Source: an uncultured Eubacteriales bacterium (GTDB taxonomy: Bacteria > Bacillota > Clostridia > Oscillospirales > Acutalibacteraceae). Taken from it: a stretch of 64,000 nt of DNA. The DNA is taken from contig CAKUBN010000006.1 in NCBI GenBank assembly GCA_934643185.1, positions 3,885 through 67,884 on the forward strand, written 5' to 3'. Under the pieces are notes generated by a model, which was not told the origin of the DNA, did no database searches, and saw only the letters and a list, made by a program, of their open reading frames with translations. Both the position numbers and the translations under genes were made by a program. Numbering within the stretch: position 1 is the first letter of the stretch; each line of letters opens with the position of its first letter. Below, in pieces: positions 36,836 to 46,401 of the stretch.

Positions 36836-36877
36836 GCAGGATCATCCTCTAAAAGCAGAGAATGACCCTGCTTTTTG
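36836..36877 (+). terminator. Terminator after the GH3 gene
   Basis: GCAGGATCATCCTCT pairs imperfectly with AGAGAATGACCCTGC, then T5. Confidence 0.88.
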
Positions 36878-36918
36878 CATTTTTAAATCCGCATACTTTC
36901 ATTTTGGTGCAAAATCGC

Positions 36919-36946
36919 TTGCATTTTATTTTGTATACTATATAAT
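36919..36946 (+). promoter_or_regulatory. Promoter of the M28-CE2 pair
   Basis: TTGCAT (36919-36924), 16 bases, TATAAT (36941-36946). Confidence 0.7.
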
Positions 36947-36972
36947 AGGAATAAATACAAAGGGAAAGGCAG

Positions 36973-38256
36973 TTGTTTACATTGAAAAAATATGATGAAA
37001 ACCGCGCGTTCGCGCTGCTCGATAAGATCGGCTTCACGCGCGTGGCCGGCTCCGCAGAAGAGCTGAAAGCGGCTGAAATTCTGAAAGCGGAGTGCGAAAG
37101 CTTCGGCTTGTCCGCCGTCATCGAGCCGTTCGAGATCGAATCCGCCGAGGTGGAAGCGACGTTCGAGATTCTGGAGCCGTACCACAAGAGCTACACCGTG
37201 CGCGGCTACCAGTGTGCGGAAAGCACCGCCGCCGACGGCCTTACGGCAGAATTCGTCTACGTAGAAAACGCGCTGCCGGTCGATCTGCTGAACGTCAAGG
37301 GCAAGATCGTGCTCGTCAACGGCTTCCTGCGCGTGCCGCTGTACCGCAGCCTGATGGAAGCGGGCGCCGCGGCCGTCGTCACCATGGACGGCGATATCCA
37401 CGATGACCTCGAGAACACCGACCTGCACCAGCGCAAGCTGCGTAGTGCCCTGCGTGCGTTCGGCAATGTGCCGGCCGTGCAGCTGCGTACCGTAGACGCT
37501 ATGGAGATCGTCAACAAGGGGGCATCCCGCGCAAAGGTTACTGTACAGAACAAGAACATTACACTCACGTCGCACAATGTGATTGCGGAGATCAAGGGCA
37601 CCGAGCACCCGGAGCAGATTATCTCCTTCGGCGCACATTATGACTCCGTTGAATTTTCCAAAGGCGTATACGATAACGGCGCAGGCTCCGTCATCAACAT
37701 GGAAGCGGCGCGTTGGTTCGCGCAGCACCCGCCGAAGCGTACCGTAAAGTTCTGCTGGTACGGCAGCGAGGAGATTGGACTCGAGGGCAGTAAGGCATTC
37801 GTGCGCGACCACAAGGATGAGCTGAAAGATCACGTCTTCATGATTAACGTTGACGTCGGTGCGCCGGTCCTCGGCTATAACACGGCGGCTGTCACAGGCG
37901 AGGAATCCCTCGTACACTACACCGATTACATGCTCAAAATCAACGGTCTCTCCGCTGTGACGCGCCAGAGCATTTATTCTTCCGATTCCATCCCGTTTGC
38001 GGATAACGGCATTCCGGCAATCAACTTCTCCCGCGACGGTGCAAAAGGTGCGGCGTATATCCACAACCGTTTTGATACCATGGAGTTCCTTTCCGCAGAG
38101 GCACTCGGCAAAACGCTGGAGATTGTGCTCACGTATGCCGATACGCTGATCAACGCGGCGGTATTCCCGGTGGAAAAGAAGATTCCGGACAATATCAAGG
38201 AAGACATTGACAAGTATCTTTATAAGAAGGAGCTTGCCGAGGCGGAGGCAAAATGA
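36973..38256 (+). CDS. M28 family metallopeptidase (aminopeptidase-like)
   Basis: 427 residues. Two-zinc ligands of family M28 are visible: His and Asp in GAHYDS, bridging Asp in YDNGAGS, catalytic Glu-Glu in YGSEEIGLEG, Asp in NVDVG and the late His in YIHNRFDT. A protease-associated-like insertion probably lies near residues 90-190. The start is non-ATG: TTG at 36973 (AAAGG close upstream) or TTG at 36982. No signal peptide. It overlaps the esterase gene by 4 bases. Confidence 0.85.
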   Translation: MFTLKKYDENRAFALLDKIGFTRVAGSAEELKAAEILKAECESFGLSAVIEPFEIESAEVEATFEILEPYHKSYTVRGYQCAESTAADGLTAEFVYVENALPVDLLNVKGKIVLVNGFLRVPLYRSLMEAGAAAVVTMDGDIHDDLENTDLHQRKLRSALRAFGNVPAVQLRTVDAMEIVNKGASRAKVTVQNKNITLTSHNVIAEIKGTEHPEQIISFGAHYDSVEFSKGVYDNGAGSVINMEAARWFAQHPPKRTVKFCWYGSEEIGLEGSKAFVRDHKDELKDHVFMINVDVGAPVLGYNTAAVTGEESLVHYTDYMLKINGLSAVTRQSIYSSDSIPFADNGIPAINFSRDGAKGAAYIHNRFDTMEFLSAEALGKTLEIVLTYADTLINAAVFPVEKKIPDNIKEDIDKYLYKKELAEAEAK

Positions 38257-39362
38257 GCGAAGTCAAGCGATATACCTTACCCGAAGTTCCGCACCTTGTG
38301 CACGGGCGCACAAACGGCTCGTTAACGCCGCTTACGCTGTTCTGGACGGCGGCGGGCTTAGAGCTTAATGTGCGCGGCAGCGAGCTGTGGGTGGAATTTA
38401 CGGCGGATTGGGACATCCACGAGCCGTGGTACAGCTTTATGGTGAATGGCGAGTTCTTCTCCCGCCGCATGGCGCAGAAGGGCACGGAGCGCGTGTGCGT
38501 GTTCCGCGGCATGGACCCCGAAAAGGTCAAGAACGTGCGCATCTTTAAAGATACGCAGGCCATGAACGCCGACCCGGAGAGTGTTTTGCAGATTAACGCC
38601 GTCGAAACAGACGGCGAATTCCTGCCCGTGCCGGAGCGCAATTTAAAGATCGAATTCATCGGCGACAGCATCACGAGCGGAGAAGGCGACATCGGCGCGA
38701 AAGCGGAAACAGACTGGATTTCCATGTTCTTCAGCGCGGAAAATAACTACGCTGTCATGGTGTCCCGTGCTTTAAGCGCCGATATCCGTGTCTCATCGCA
38801 GAGTGGCTGGGGCGTGTGCTGCGGCTGGAACAACGACCCAAACAGCGCCATTCCGCCCATCTACGGGCAGCTTTGCGGCCTTTTGAGCGGCGAAAAAAAC
38901 ATTGCTCTCGGCGCAAAAGAGCCGTATGATTTCACAAAATGGCAGCCGAATTACGTCTTCATCAACCTTGGTACAAACGACTGCGGCGCGTTTTCACAGC
39001 CTGCCTGGACAGATGAAACAACCGGCGAGACGTTTCAGAACCGCCGTACGGAAGACGGTAAGCTGAACCCCGAAGACGAAGCGCGTTTTGCGCACGGCGC
39101 GACCGCGTTTTTAAAGCAATTGCGTGGGTATTACCCCAACGCCCGTCTTGTGTGGATCTACGGTATGCTCGGCTTGGAGCTTGCCCCGGCGCTGCAAAAG
39201 GCCATAGACGATTACAAAGCGGAAACGGGCGACGCGAACGCGGAATTTCTGTCGCTGACGGATGACCTCAAAAATCGCGGCTGCCGTGACCACCCCGGTG
39301 TGGGCGCACACCGCACCGCGGCAAACGAGCTTATCGCTTATATAAAGAAACAGAACGCATGA
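38253..39362 (+). CDS. SGNH esterase, carbohydrate esterase family 2-like
   Basis: 369 residues. An N-terminal beta-sandwich (about 1-125) precedes an SGNH domain with block I EFIGDSITSGEGD, block III INLGTNDCG and the catalytic Asp-His pair in RDHPGVGAH. This layout is that of CE2 acetyl esterases. It lacks a signal peptide. Coupled by ATGA overlap to the M28 gene and near the GH3 gene, it may act on imported acetylated sugars; that is inference. Confidence 0.82.
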   Translation: MSEVKRYTLPEVPHLVHGRTNGSLTPLTLFWTAAGLELNVRGSELWVEFTADWDIHEPWYSFMVNGEFFSRRMAQKGTERVCVFRGMDPEKVKNVRIFKDTQAMNADPESVLQINAVETDGEFLPVPERNLKIEFIGDSITSGEGDIGAKAETDWISMFFSAENNYAVMVSRALSADIRVSSQSGWGVCCGWNNDPNSAIPPIYGQLCGLLSGEKNIALGAKEPYDFTKWQPNYVFINLGTNDCGAFSQPAWTDETTGETFQNRRTEDGKLNPEDEARFAHGATAFLKQLRGYYPNARLVWIYGMLGLELAPALQKAIDDYKAETGDANAEFLSLTDDLKNRGCRDHPGVGAHRTAANELIAYIKKQNA

Positions 39363-39368
39363 GATAAA

Positions 39369-39405
39369 GCATCACGGTCGGCCCTAAAAAGCTGCCCGTG
39401 ATGTT
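39369..39405 (+). terminator. Weak terminator after the esterase gene
   Basis: CATCACGG pairs with CCGTGATG, followed by a short pyrimidine stretch (TTCTATT) rather than a T run. Confidence 0.5.
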
Positions 39406-40003
39406 CTATTATATATAAGAAGCAAATCAAAAAACGTGCGCGGCACGGAAACAAAACTCTATGCAAAACTCGGGTTATGTAAACTTAACATGCGTATTCT
39501 ATACATCGGTTGACGATAATTTTTTCTGCGGACACAGTGAGACGCATTTCGACACAAAATCGGCCCGATTGAAACGGACATCCCGCTTCTAAAAGCCGCA
39601 AATGCGATTTTTTTGGAGAGCTGCCCAAAATACAGCACGCTTTTTATGAAATATACCTGCCTTTTGACCGCGGTTTTTTGAAAATTTCTGCTGTAAAGGA
39701 AAAGTGCCGCACAGCACATGGAATGTATCAAATTCGGAACAATATACGATATAAAATGGGAAAACGCAGAAAGTTCGCGAAATTCATCGAAATGAATATG
39801 CAAGAATATACAATATTAAGGTATAAGAAAATTTGTTCGACGTTTTTGCCTTTGCAAAATTTTTGCAAATTGCACAGAGCGCCGCAAAAAAGTTCCGTAA
39901 AAAAGGCAAATAATCGCTTTCAAAAATATCAAATGAGTTGTTATGTAAATTAAAACACCATGCGTAACTCAGCATATTGCACAAAAATAACCTTTCGAAA
40001 AAC
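39406..40003. other. AT-rich intergenic stretch, no supported gene
   Basis: About 600 bases with many stops in all frames. A 114-codon minus-strand frame (39459-39803) has no ribosome binding site or family features. I see no RNA gene or mobile element in it. Confidence 0.5.
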
Positions 40004-40032
40004 TTGACAGACCACCATTTTCACATTATACT
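40004..40032 (+). promoter_or_regulatory. Promoter of the G5/3D protein gene
   Basis: TTGACA (40004-40009), 17 bases, TATACT (40027-40032). Confidence 0.85.
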
Positions 40033-40039
40033 CTCAAAT

Positions 40040-40166
40040 GACTTTTGGAAAGGGCATTTTGCACCCGTATTTCAAAGGTCAGAAAAGGTAGTGGACGCAA
40101 AGCAAGAGGGCGGAGTGGCCGCCGAAGCTTTGCCAAATCGAAGCGCAAAACGCTTCACAGTTTTTT
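40040..40166 (+). promoter_or_regulatory. Structured leader with terminator upstream of the G5/3D gene
   Basis: GCAAAGC (40097-40103) pairs with GCTTTGC (40127-40133) around an inner GGCGG/CCGCC stem (40109-40123). A terminator, GAAGCG/CGCTTC plus T6 (40140-40166), follows and ends directly before the GAAAGGAG ribosome binding site. GCTTTGC could alternatively pair with GCAAAACGC in the terminator. This is riboswitch-like logic; the class was not recognised. Confidence 0.6.
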
Positions 40167-40182
40167 GAAAGGAGCAAGAGCT

Positions 40183-41571
40183 ATGCGGCATGTTAGAAAA
40201 CAGCAAAAGAGCCTGATGCCGAAGATCCTTCTGATCGTCGTTCTGGTTGCAGCGCTCAGCATCTCTTCCGTTGTTACGGTTATGGCAAATGCCGCCGATA
40301 TCACCGTATATGACGGCTCCGAAACATACAGATTCAGTATGATCGGTCAGAACCCGCAGGATATTCTTTCCCGCGCGCAGACCGAGGGCATGGCGCCCGT
40401 TTCGGACATCGATACCTACGACTTCTCCCCGGAGAACGGCACGCTCACCGTGCAGCGCTTTGTGCGCGTTTCCGTCAAGGAGGATAACGCCTCCCAGATG
40501 ATTTTAGCCCCGAAAGGCAAAACGCTTTCCGACGTGTTTGCGGAAAACGAGATTACGCTCGGCGCAAGAGATACGGCAGATGCCGATCTCACCGCCGCGC
40601 TTACGGCGGACATCGCCGTGCAGATCACCCGTGCAAAGCGTGTGTTTGTTTCGGCAGACGGCAAGCGCCGCATGGAAGACCTCAACGAGGGCACCGTAGA
40701 AGACGCGCTGAAAGCCGCCGGCATCACGCTCGGCGAAAACGACACCGTCACACCGGCCATGGATACCGCACTTACAAACGGTATGCGCATCCGCGTGCAG
40801 CGTTACCTTGACCTCACCGTTACGGCAGACGGCAAAACGACCGAGAAGAGCGTTGCCGCTGAAAATTACAGTGATGCCGTAGAAGCCATGGGCATTACGC
40901 TCGGCGAGAACGACCGCATTCTGGTCGCGACCGCAGAGGGCGAAAAGCAGGTGAAGGCGGAAGATAACGTGTCGGACGGCGCCGTGATCCGCGTCGTGCG
41001 CATCCGCACCGAAGAGGTTACCGAAAACGAAGCCGTCGCGTACAGCACGGTGTACGAAGATACCGAAGAGCTCTATGAGGGCGAAACGGAAACGAAGACT
41101 GCAGGCGTGGAAGGCGAAGCCAAGGTCACGTATGCGGACGGCGAGGAAGAAAGCCGCGTTGTCAAGACAAAAGAAGTTTTGAAGGAAGCCAAGAACGCCG
41201 TCGTGCTGCGCGGCACAAAAGAGAAGCAGAACGTCTTTACGGATGCTTCCGGCGCACCGTCTTCCTTTGAGTATAGCCTCACGGGCTCCTGCACCGCGTA
41301 TTACGCACCGGCAGGTGCCGTCACTTCCATCGGCGCTACACCGCAGGTCGGCTACGTCGCCGTAGACCCGAACCGTATTCCGTACGGCTCGCTGCTGTAT
41401 ATCACCGCGGTGGACGGCTCCTGGACATACGGCTACTGCTACGCCATGGATACCGGCGGAGCGGCCATGTGCGGCGACATCGTGGCGGACCTCTACTACG
41501 ATACGCTGGAAGACTGCACTGCATTCGGCAGACGCGATATGATCGTCTACGTTGTGCGCGCAGGCTGGTAA
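40183..41571 (+). CDS. G5- and 3D-domain cell-wall protein (YabE/RpfB-like)
   Basis: 462 residues from the ATG at 40183 (AAAGGAGC upstream). An N-terminal membrane anchor or signal segment (ILLIVVLVAALSISSVVTVM, about 15-34) is followed by DUF348 ubiquitin-like repeats (about 38-290), a G5 domain (EEVTENEAVAYSTVYEDTEE, about 290-360) and a C-terminal 3D domain with its three aspartates in VAVDPNRIP, AMDTGG and IVADLYY. Related proteins are peptidoglycan lytic enzymes acting outside the cell. Confidence 0.9.
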   Translation: MRHVRKQQKSLMPKILLIVVLVAALSISSVVTVMANAADITVYDGSETYRFSMIGQNPQDILSRAQTEGMAPVSDIDTYDFSPENGTLTVQRFVRVSVKEDNASQMILAPKGKTLSDVFAENEITLGARDTADADLTAALTADIAVQITRAKRVFVSADGKRRMEDLNEGTVEDALKAAGITLGENDTVTPAMDTALTNGMRIRVQRYLDLTVTADGKTTEKSVAAENYSDAVEAMGITLGENDRILVATAEGEKQVKAEDNVSDGAVIRVVRIRTEEVTENEAVAYSTVYEDTEELYEGETETKTAGVEGEAKVTYADGEEESRVVKTKEVLKEAKNAVVLRGTKEKQNVFTDASGAPSSFEYSLTGSCTAYYAPAGAVTSIGATPQVGYVAVDPNRIPYGSLLYITAVDGSWTYGYCYAMDTGGAAMCGDIVADLYYDTLEDCTAFGRRDMIVYVVRAGW

Positions 41572-41618
41572 ATCAAAGAACCGCCCCCGACAAGCAACAA
41601 TGAAATAAAATTAGATTT

Positions 41619-41655
41619 TGCTGCCAAGATCATCTGCTCTTGGCAGCATTTTTTA
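41619..41655 (+). terminator. Terminator after the G5/3D gene
   Basis: TGCTGCCAAGA pairs with TCTTGGCAGCA across 8 bases, then T6. Confidence 0.92.
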
Positions 41656-41793
41656 AATTTCAAAAAATTCCGCAAAAAGAAAAATAAATTTTCAAAAATA
41701 CGGTATACTGAAAAATAACGTGCAAAGAAAAACGCGGGAAATAAGGCCCCGAAAAACCCGCAGAAAATCTGAAAAATTTTTCGGAAAAAGGGG

Positions 41794-41822
41794 TTGCAAT
41801 TTCGTACTTTGCCTGTTATAAT
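41794..41822 (+). promoter_or_regulatory. Promoter of the S10-spc-alpha superoperon
   Basis: TTGCAA (41794-41799), 17 bases, TATAAT (41817-41822), about 360 bases before rpsJ. Confidence 0.85.
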
Positions 41823-41829
41823 AATACTT

Positions 41830-42178
41830 GCGTGACTGCGACAGATATGCGATGAAGCGGGAGGTTGCGGCTGAGAGATGCCGGTTTTTCCGTGGAGTAT
41901 GTCCGATTTCAAACCGGGCGACAACAATTTGATACGCTGAGCGGCTCCCACGGGAGTGGCGCGCGGAACCATGCGCTGATTTTTAAGGCGCACAGGCCGG
42001 ACAAAAAGGCAAATCAAAGGTTTTTTATGAGGGTTTTGTGATTTTATACCGACCCAAAAGCATCCCGGATTTCACAAAAGTGAATATCCGGTTTTTATAT
42101 GGCTTCTTGGTGAAACACCCGGGCCAGTGTTCATAAAAACCCCGCCCGCCAACTAAAATTTAACAGGAGGCGATTTAA
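41830..42178 (+). promoter_or_regulatory. Long structured leader of rpsJ
   Basis: About 350 transcribed bases without a gene. CCGGTTT (41881) can pair with AAACCGG (41913). GCGGCTCCC / GGGAGTGGCGC and GCGCGGAACCATGCGC, then GGCGC, form further GC-rich stems up to about 42000. An intrinsic terminator follows at 42065. This looks like an attenuated ribosomal-protein leader. Confidence 0.6.
42065..42096 (+). terminator. Terminator inside the rpsJ leader
   Basis: CCGGATTTCAC pairs with GTGAATATCCGG (one bulged T), loop AAAA, then T5. It lies after the promoter and before rpsJ, so it can only control read-through into the superoperon. Confidence 0.8.
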
Positions 42179-42490
42179 GTGGCAGTCAAAGAAAAGATCA
42201 GGATTAGAATTAAGGGTTACGATCATCAGGTTGTCGATCAGGCAGCTGAAAAGATCGTGCAGACCGCAAAGCGCACGGGCGCAAGAGTTTCCGGCCCGGT
42301 GCCGCTGCCGACAGAGAAGCAGATCGTCACGATCCTGCGCGCTGTTCATAAGTACAAGGACAGCCGTGAGCAGTTCGAGATGAGAACCCATAAGAGACTT
42401 ATCGACATCCTGAGACCCAGCAACAAAACCGTTGAGGCGTTGATGGGCTTGGAGCTCCCCGCTGGTGTTGAGATCGAAATCAAGCTCTGA
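42179..42490 (+). CDS. rpsJ: 30S ribosomal protein S10
   Basis: 103 residues, GTG start preceded by [21 protein letters not shown] and [20 protein letters not shown] are the family signatures. First gene of the superoperon; S10 is also the transcription-elongation factor NusE. Confidence 0.98.
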   Translation: MAVKEKIRIRIKGYDHQVVDQAAEKIVQTAKRTGARVSGPVPLPTEKQIVTILRAVHKYKDSREQFEMRTHKRLIDILRPSNKTVEALMGLELPAGVEIEIKL

Positions 42491-42575
42491 TTTCGTTCGG
42501 CAGATAACCGCTCAACCTACAAGCAGGAGGGTCATGTCGGAGAGATCCGACCAATAACCTAAAGGAGGATACAAA

Positions 42576-43208
42576 ATGCAGAAAGCAATCATCGGCAAGA
42601 AGATCGGCATGACGCAGATCTTCGACGAAAAGGGCAGAGTCGTGCCTGTAACAGTTGTTGAAGCCGGTCCGTGTGTTGTCACACAGAAGAAGACTGTTGA
42701 AAACGACGGCTACGATGCAATTCAGGTTGGCTTCGGCGATCAGAAGCCGCAGCGCGTGAGCAAGCCGCTCACCGGCCACTTCAAGAAGGGCGACGTTGCC
42801 CCGAAGAAGACCCTGAAGGAATTCAGATTCAGCGATTGCGGCGCTTACAACGTAGGCGACCTCATCAAGGCTGACGTGTTCGCAAACGGCGACAAGGTCG
42901 ACGTAACGGGCACCAGCAAGGGTAAGGGTTATGCCGGCGTCATCAAGCGCTGGAATTTCCAGAGACTTAAAGAGACCCACGGTTCCGGCCCGGTTGCACG
43001 CCACGGCGGTTCCAACGGCGCTTGCTCCAGCCCGTCCAGAGTTTGGAAGGGCCTGAAGATGGCTGGTCACCTCGGCGCAGAGAAGGTCACAGTCCAGAAC
43101 CTCGCTGTTGTCAAGGTAGACGCAGAGAACAACCTCATCGCAGTTAAGGGCGCTATTCCGGGCCCGAACGGCGGCACCGTTGTTCTGCGCGACAGCGTGA
43201 AAGCGTAA
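42576..43208 (+). CDS. rplC: 50S ribosomal protein L3
   Basis: 210 residues ([28 protein letters not shown] near the C-terminus). AAAGGAGG precedes it. The 85-base gap before it holds a GTCGGA/TCCGAC hairpin with a GAGA loop (about 42535-42550). Confidence 0.98.
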   Translation: MQKAIIGKKIGMTQIFDEKGRVVPVTVVEAGPCVVTQKKTVENDGYDAIQVGFGDQKPQRVSKPLTGHFKKGDVAPKKTLKEFRFSDCGAYNVGDLIKADVFANGDKVDVTGTSKGKGYAGVIKRWNFQRLKETHGSGPVARHGGSNGACSSPSRVWKGLKMAGHLGAEKVTVQNLAVVKVDAENNLIAVKGAIPGPNGGTVVLRDSVKA

Positions 43209-43226
43209 GGGAAGGAGGAATAAAGA

Positions 43227-43850
43227 ATGCCTACAGTAGCAGTTTTGAACATGGCAGGCAAAGAGGTCGAGAAGATCGAGCTTGCAGAAGGCGTTTTCGG
43301 TATTGAGCCGAACGTTTCCGTCATGAATGATATGGTCAAGGCGTATCTCGCAAACCAGAGACAGGGCACACAGTCCGCCCTCACCCGTTCCGAAGTTTCC
43401 GGCGGCGGCAGAAAGCCGTGGAGACAGAAGGGCACAGGCCGTGCAAGACAGGGCTCCACCAGAGCTCCGCAGTGGACACACGGCGGCATCGTGTTCGCAC
43501 CGAAGCCGAGAGATTACACCGTCACCCTCAACAAGAAGGTGAAGCGTCTCGCTATGAAGTCCGCGCTCTCCAGCAAGGTTCAGGATAACGAAATGATCGT
43601 TGTCGATTCCATCGCAACCGAGGGCTACAAGACGAAGAAGATCGCAGAGATGCTCAAAGCGCTCGGCAGCGAGAAGAAGGCGCTCATCGTTCTCTCCGAG
43701 GTCGATGCACAGGTCATCGCTTCCGCAGCGAACATCCCGGGCGTTAAGACCGCACAGGTCAACACGCTGAACGTATATGACATCCTCAACGCGGACAAGT
43801 TCATCGTTGTAAAGGATGCCGTCTCCAAAATTGAGGAGGTGTACGCATAA
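43227..43850 (+). CDS. rplD: 50S ribosomal protein L4
   Basis: 207 residues with the extended loop [20 protein letters not shown] that reaches the peptide exit tunnel. The stop overlaps the rplW start by 1 base. In gamma-proteobacteria L4 represses this operon; whether it does so here is open. Confidence 0.98.
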   Translation: MPTVAVLNMAGKEVEKIELAEGVFGIEPNVSVMNDMVKAYLANQRQGTQSALTRSEVSGGGRKPWRQKGTGRARQGSTRAPQWTHGGIVFAPKPRDYTVTLNKKVKRLAMKSALSSKVQDNEMIVVDSIATEGYKTKKIAEMLKALGSEKKALIVLSEVDAQVIASAANIPGVKTAQVNTLNVYDILNADKFIVVKDAVSKIEEVYA

Positions 43851-44140
43851 TGAAAGCGCAGGACATCGTCATTCGCCCCATCATCACGGAGAAATCCATG
43901 ACCGGCGTTGCGAATAAGAAGTACACGTTTGAAGTCTGCCAGGATGCAAACAAGATCGAGATCGCTAAGGCGGTTGAAGAGCTGTTCGGTGTCAAGGTTC
44001 AGAAGGTCAACACCCTGAACGTTCGCGGCAAGTTCCGCCGCCAGGGCAGATACGAAGGTTACACCAGAGCTTGGAAAAAGGCTGTTGTAACTCTCACCGA
44101 GGGCAGCAAGTCCATCGAGTTCTTCGAGTCCATGGTTTAA
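43850..44140 (+). CDS. rplW: 50S ribosomal protein L23
   Basis: 96 residues ([29 protein letters not shown]). Sits at the tunnel exit as docking site for trigger factor and SRP. Overlaps rplD by 1 base; 80 bases precede rplB. Confidence 0.97.
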   Translation: MKAQDIVIRPIITEKSMTGVANKKYTFEVCQDANKIEIAKAVEELFGVKVQKVNTLNVRGKFRRQGRYEGYTRAWKKAVVTLTEGSKSIEFFESMV

Positions 44141-44220
44141 TCGGCTCGAATACCTCGAACCCCAAGGGCATGAATGGGAATTTGCCCGATCCCGCAAAGC
44201 CAAACAAGGAGTGAAACACA

Positions 44221-45054
44221 ATGGCAATCATTAACTATAAGCCGACTACGAATGCTCGCCGCAACATGTCCACCACGGACTACAGCGCACTGAGCAAGAC
44301 GGGTCCGGAAAAGAGCCTGCTGGCTCCGAAGAATAAAGCTGCCGGCCGCAACAGCTACGGCAGAATCACCGTTCGCCACAGAGGCGGCGGCAACCGCAAG
44401 AAGTACCGTGTGATCGACTTCAAGCGCCAGAAGAACGACATGGCTGCTACGGTCCTCACCCTGGAGTACGATCCGAACCGTTCCGCTTTCATCGCACTTG
44501 TACAGTACGAGGACGGCGAGAAGAGATACATCATCGCACCGAACGGCCTGAAGGTCGGCGATCAGGTGTTCTCCGGTAAGGACGCAGATATTAAGCCCGG
44601 CAACGCACTGCCGCTCGCTAACATCCCCACCGGTACCTTCGTACACAACGTTGAGCTTTATCCCGGCAAGGGCGCACAGCTTGCTCGTGCAGCCGGCATC
44701 ATGGCTCAGCTGATGGCTAAGGAAAACGGCATGGCTCTGCTGAGACTCCCGTCCGGCGAGCTGAGAAACGTTCCGGATGCCTGCATGGCAACCGTTGGCC
44801 AGGTTTCCAACATCGACCACGAGAACGTGAAGATCGGTAAGGCCGGCCGCAAGAGAAACATGGGTTGGAGACCGACCGTTAGAGGTTCCGTCATGAACCC
44901 GAATGACCACCCGCACGGCGGCGGTGAGGGCAAGAGCCCTGTTGGTCGCCCGGGCCCGGTTACACCGTGGGGCAAGCCGGCTCTTGGTTATAAGACTCGT
45001 TCCAAGAAGAAGGCAAGCAACAAGTTCATCGTTAAGCGCAGAAACGGTAAGTAA
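44221..45054 (+). CDS. rplB: 50S ribosomal protein L2
   Basis: 277 residues with [18 protein letters not shown] and the C-terminal catalytic-centre-proximal [26 protein letters not shown] precedes the ATG. Confidence 0.98.
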   Translation: MAIINYKPTTNARRNMSTTDYSALSKTGPEKSLLAPKNKAAGRNSYGRITVRHRGGGNRKKYRVIDFKRQKNDMAATVLTLEYDPNRSAFIALVQYEDGEKRYIIAPNGLKVGDQVFSGKDADIKPGNALPLANIPTGTFVHNVELYPGKGAQLARAAGIMAQLMAKENGMALLRLPSGELRNVPDACMATVGQVSNIDHENVKIGKAGRKRNMGWRPTVRGSVMNPNDHPHGGGEGKSPVGRPGPVTPWGKPALGYKTRSKKKASNKFIVKRRNGK

Positions 45055-45079
45055 GGCACGGAAAGGAGCTTAAAAGAAC

Positions 45080-45352
45080 ATGAGCAGAAGCTTAAAAAAG
45101 GGTCCTTTTTGTCAGCCCGCACTGCTTAAAAGGATTCAGGCAATGAATGAGAACGGCGAAAAGAAGATCGTCAAGACATGGAGCCGCGCTTCCATGATCT
45201 TCCCGGATTTCGTCGGTCACACAATCGCCGTCCATGACGGCCGCAAGCACGTTCCGGTTTACGTGACAGAAGATATGGTCGGTCACAAGCTCGGCGAGTT
45301 CGCCCCGACCCGCACCTTCAAGGGTCACGCCGGTTCCAAGACCAGCCGCTAA
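45080..45352 (+). CDS. rpsS: 30S ribosomal protein S19
   Basis: 90 residues beginning [10 protein letters not shown] with [20 protein letters not shown] and [12 protein letters not shown]. Binds 16S rRNA with S13 in the small-subunit head. Confidence 0.98.
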   Translation: MSRSLKKGPFCQPALLKRIQAMNENGEKKIVKTWSRASMIFPDFVGHTIAVHDGRKHVPVYVTEDMVGHKLGEFAPTRTFKGHAGSKTSR

Positions 45353-45370
45353 GAGAAAGGAGAGTATAAG

Positions 45371-45706
45371 ATGGAAGCAAAAGCAGTTCTGAAGTATACC
45401 CGAATTTCTCCCCGCAAGGTTGAGATCGTTCTGGACCTCATCAGAAACAAGCCCGTTGACCTCGCAATGGCAATCCTGAAGCACACCCCGAAGGCGGCGT
45501 GCGAAGATCTCGAGAAGCTCCTCAAGAGCGCGATCGCAAACGCAGAGAACAACTTCAACATGGACAGAAACAACCTCTATGTTTCCGAGTGCTACGTTTG
45601 CCCGGGTCCGATGCTCAAGAGAATCCGCCCGAGAGCTCAGGGAAGAGCTTACAGAATTTTGAAGAGAACCTCTCATGTCACACTCGTTGTGAAAGAGAAG
45701 GAATAA
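45371..45706 (+). CDS. rplV: 50S ribosomal protein L22
   Basis: 111 residues ([35 protein letters not shown]). Its beta hairpin lines the exit tunnel where macrolides bind. 17 bases before rpsC. Confidence 0.98.
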   Translation: MEAKAVLKYTRISPRKVEIVLDLIRNKPVDLAMAILKHTPKAACEDLEKLLKSAIANAENNFNMDRNNLYVSECYVCPGPMLKRIRPRAQGRAYRILKRTSHVTLVVKEKE

Positions 45707-45723
45707 GCGAGGAGGTCACATAA

Positions 45724-46401
45724 ATGGGTCAGAAAGTTAATCCCCACGGCTTACGCGTGGGCGTCATCAAAGACTGGGATTCCCGCTGGTTCGCAAAGAA
45801 AGCTGATTTCGGCGATACGCTCGTTGAGGACTACAACCTCCGCAAAACGCTGAAAAAGCAGCTCTACCTCGCAGGTGTTCCGAAGATCGAAATTGAGCGC
45901 GATGCCTCCAAGGTTCGCATTCACATTCACTGCGCAAAGCCCGGCATGGTCATCGGCAAGGGCGGCGCAGAAATCGAGAAGCTCCGCGCACAGTGCGAGA
46001 AGCAGCTCGGCAAGCCGGTCGTTATCAACATCGTTGAAGTTAAGCGCCCGGACCTCGACGCACAGCTCGTAGCAGAGAACGTTGCACAGCAGCTCGAAAA
46101 GAGAATCGCATTCAGACGTGCGATGAAGCAGTGCATCGGCCGCTCCATGAAGCTCGGCGCAAAGGGTATCAAGATCATGTGCTCCGGCCGTTTGAACGGT
46201 GCGGAAATCGCAAGAAGCGAGCAGTATCATGACGGTACCATTCCGCTGCAGACCATCCGCGCGGACATCGATTACGGCTTTGCAGAAGCAGCTACCACCT
46301 ACGGCCGCATCGGCGTTAAGGTTTGGCTGTACAAGGGCGAAGTGCTCAACGAGAGCAACAACACCCGCAGAAACAATAAGAGAGAAGGAGGACGTGCGTA
46401 A
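45724..46401 (+). CDS. rpsC: 30S ribosomal protein S3
   Basis: 225 residues with [15 protein letters not shown]-domain [14 protein letters not shown] and the C-terminal half [20 protein letters not shown]. Part of the mRNA entry helicase site. Overlaps rplP by 1 base. Confidence 0.98.
   Translation: MGQKVNPHGLRVGVIKDWDSRWFAKKADFGDTLVEDYNLRKTLKKQLYLAGVPKIEIERDASKVRIHIHCAKPGMVIGKGGAEIEKLRAQCEKQLGKPVVINIVEVKRPDLDAQLVAENVAQQLEKRIAFRRAMKQCIGRSMKLGAKGIKIMCSGRLNGAEIARSEQYHDGTIPLQTIRADIDYGFAEAATTYGRIGVKVWLYKGEVLNESNNTRRNNKREGGRA

Noticed and set aside
39459..39803. 114-codon minus-strand frame in the gap before the G5/3D gene
   Set aside because: No start signals, Cys/Ser/Arg-rich random-looking composition, gap otherwise full of stops.
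40090..40105. c-di-GMP-I riboswitch call from GGACGCAAAGC
   Set aside because: The other conserved parts (GGGCAAACC and the 3' receptor strand) are missing, so the class is not assigned.
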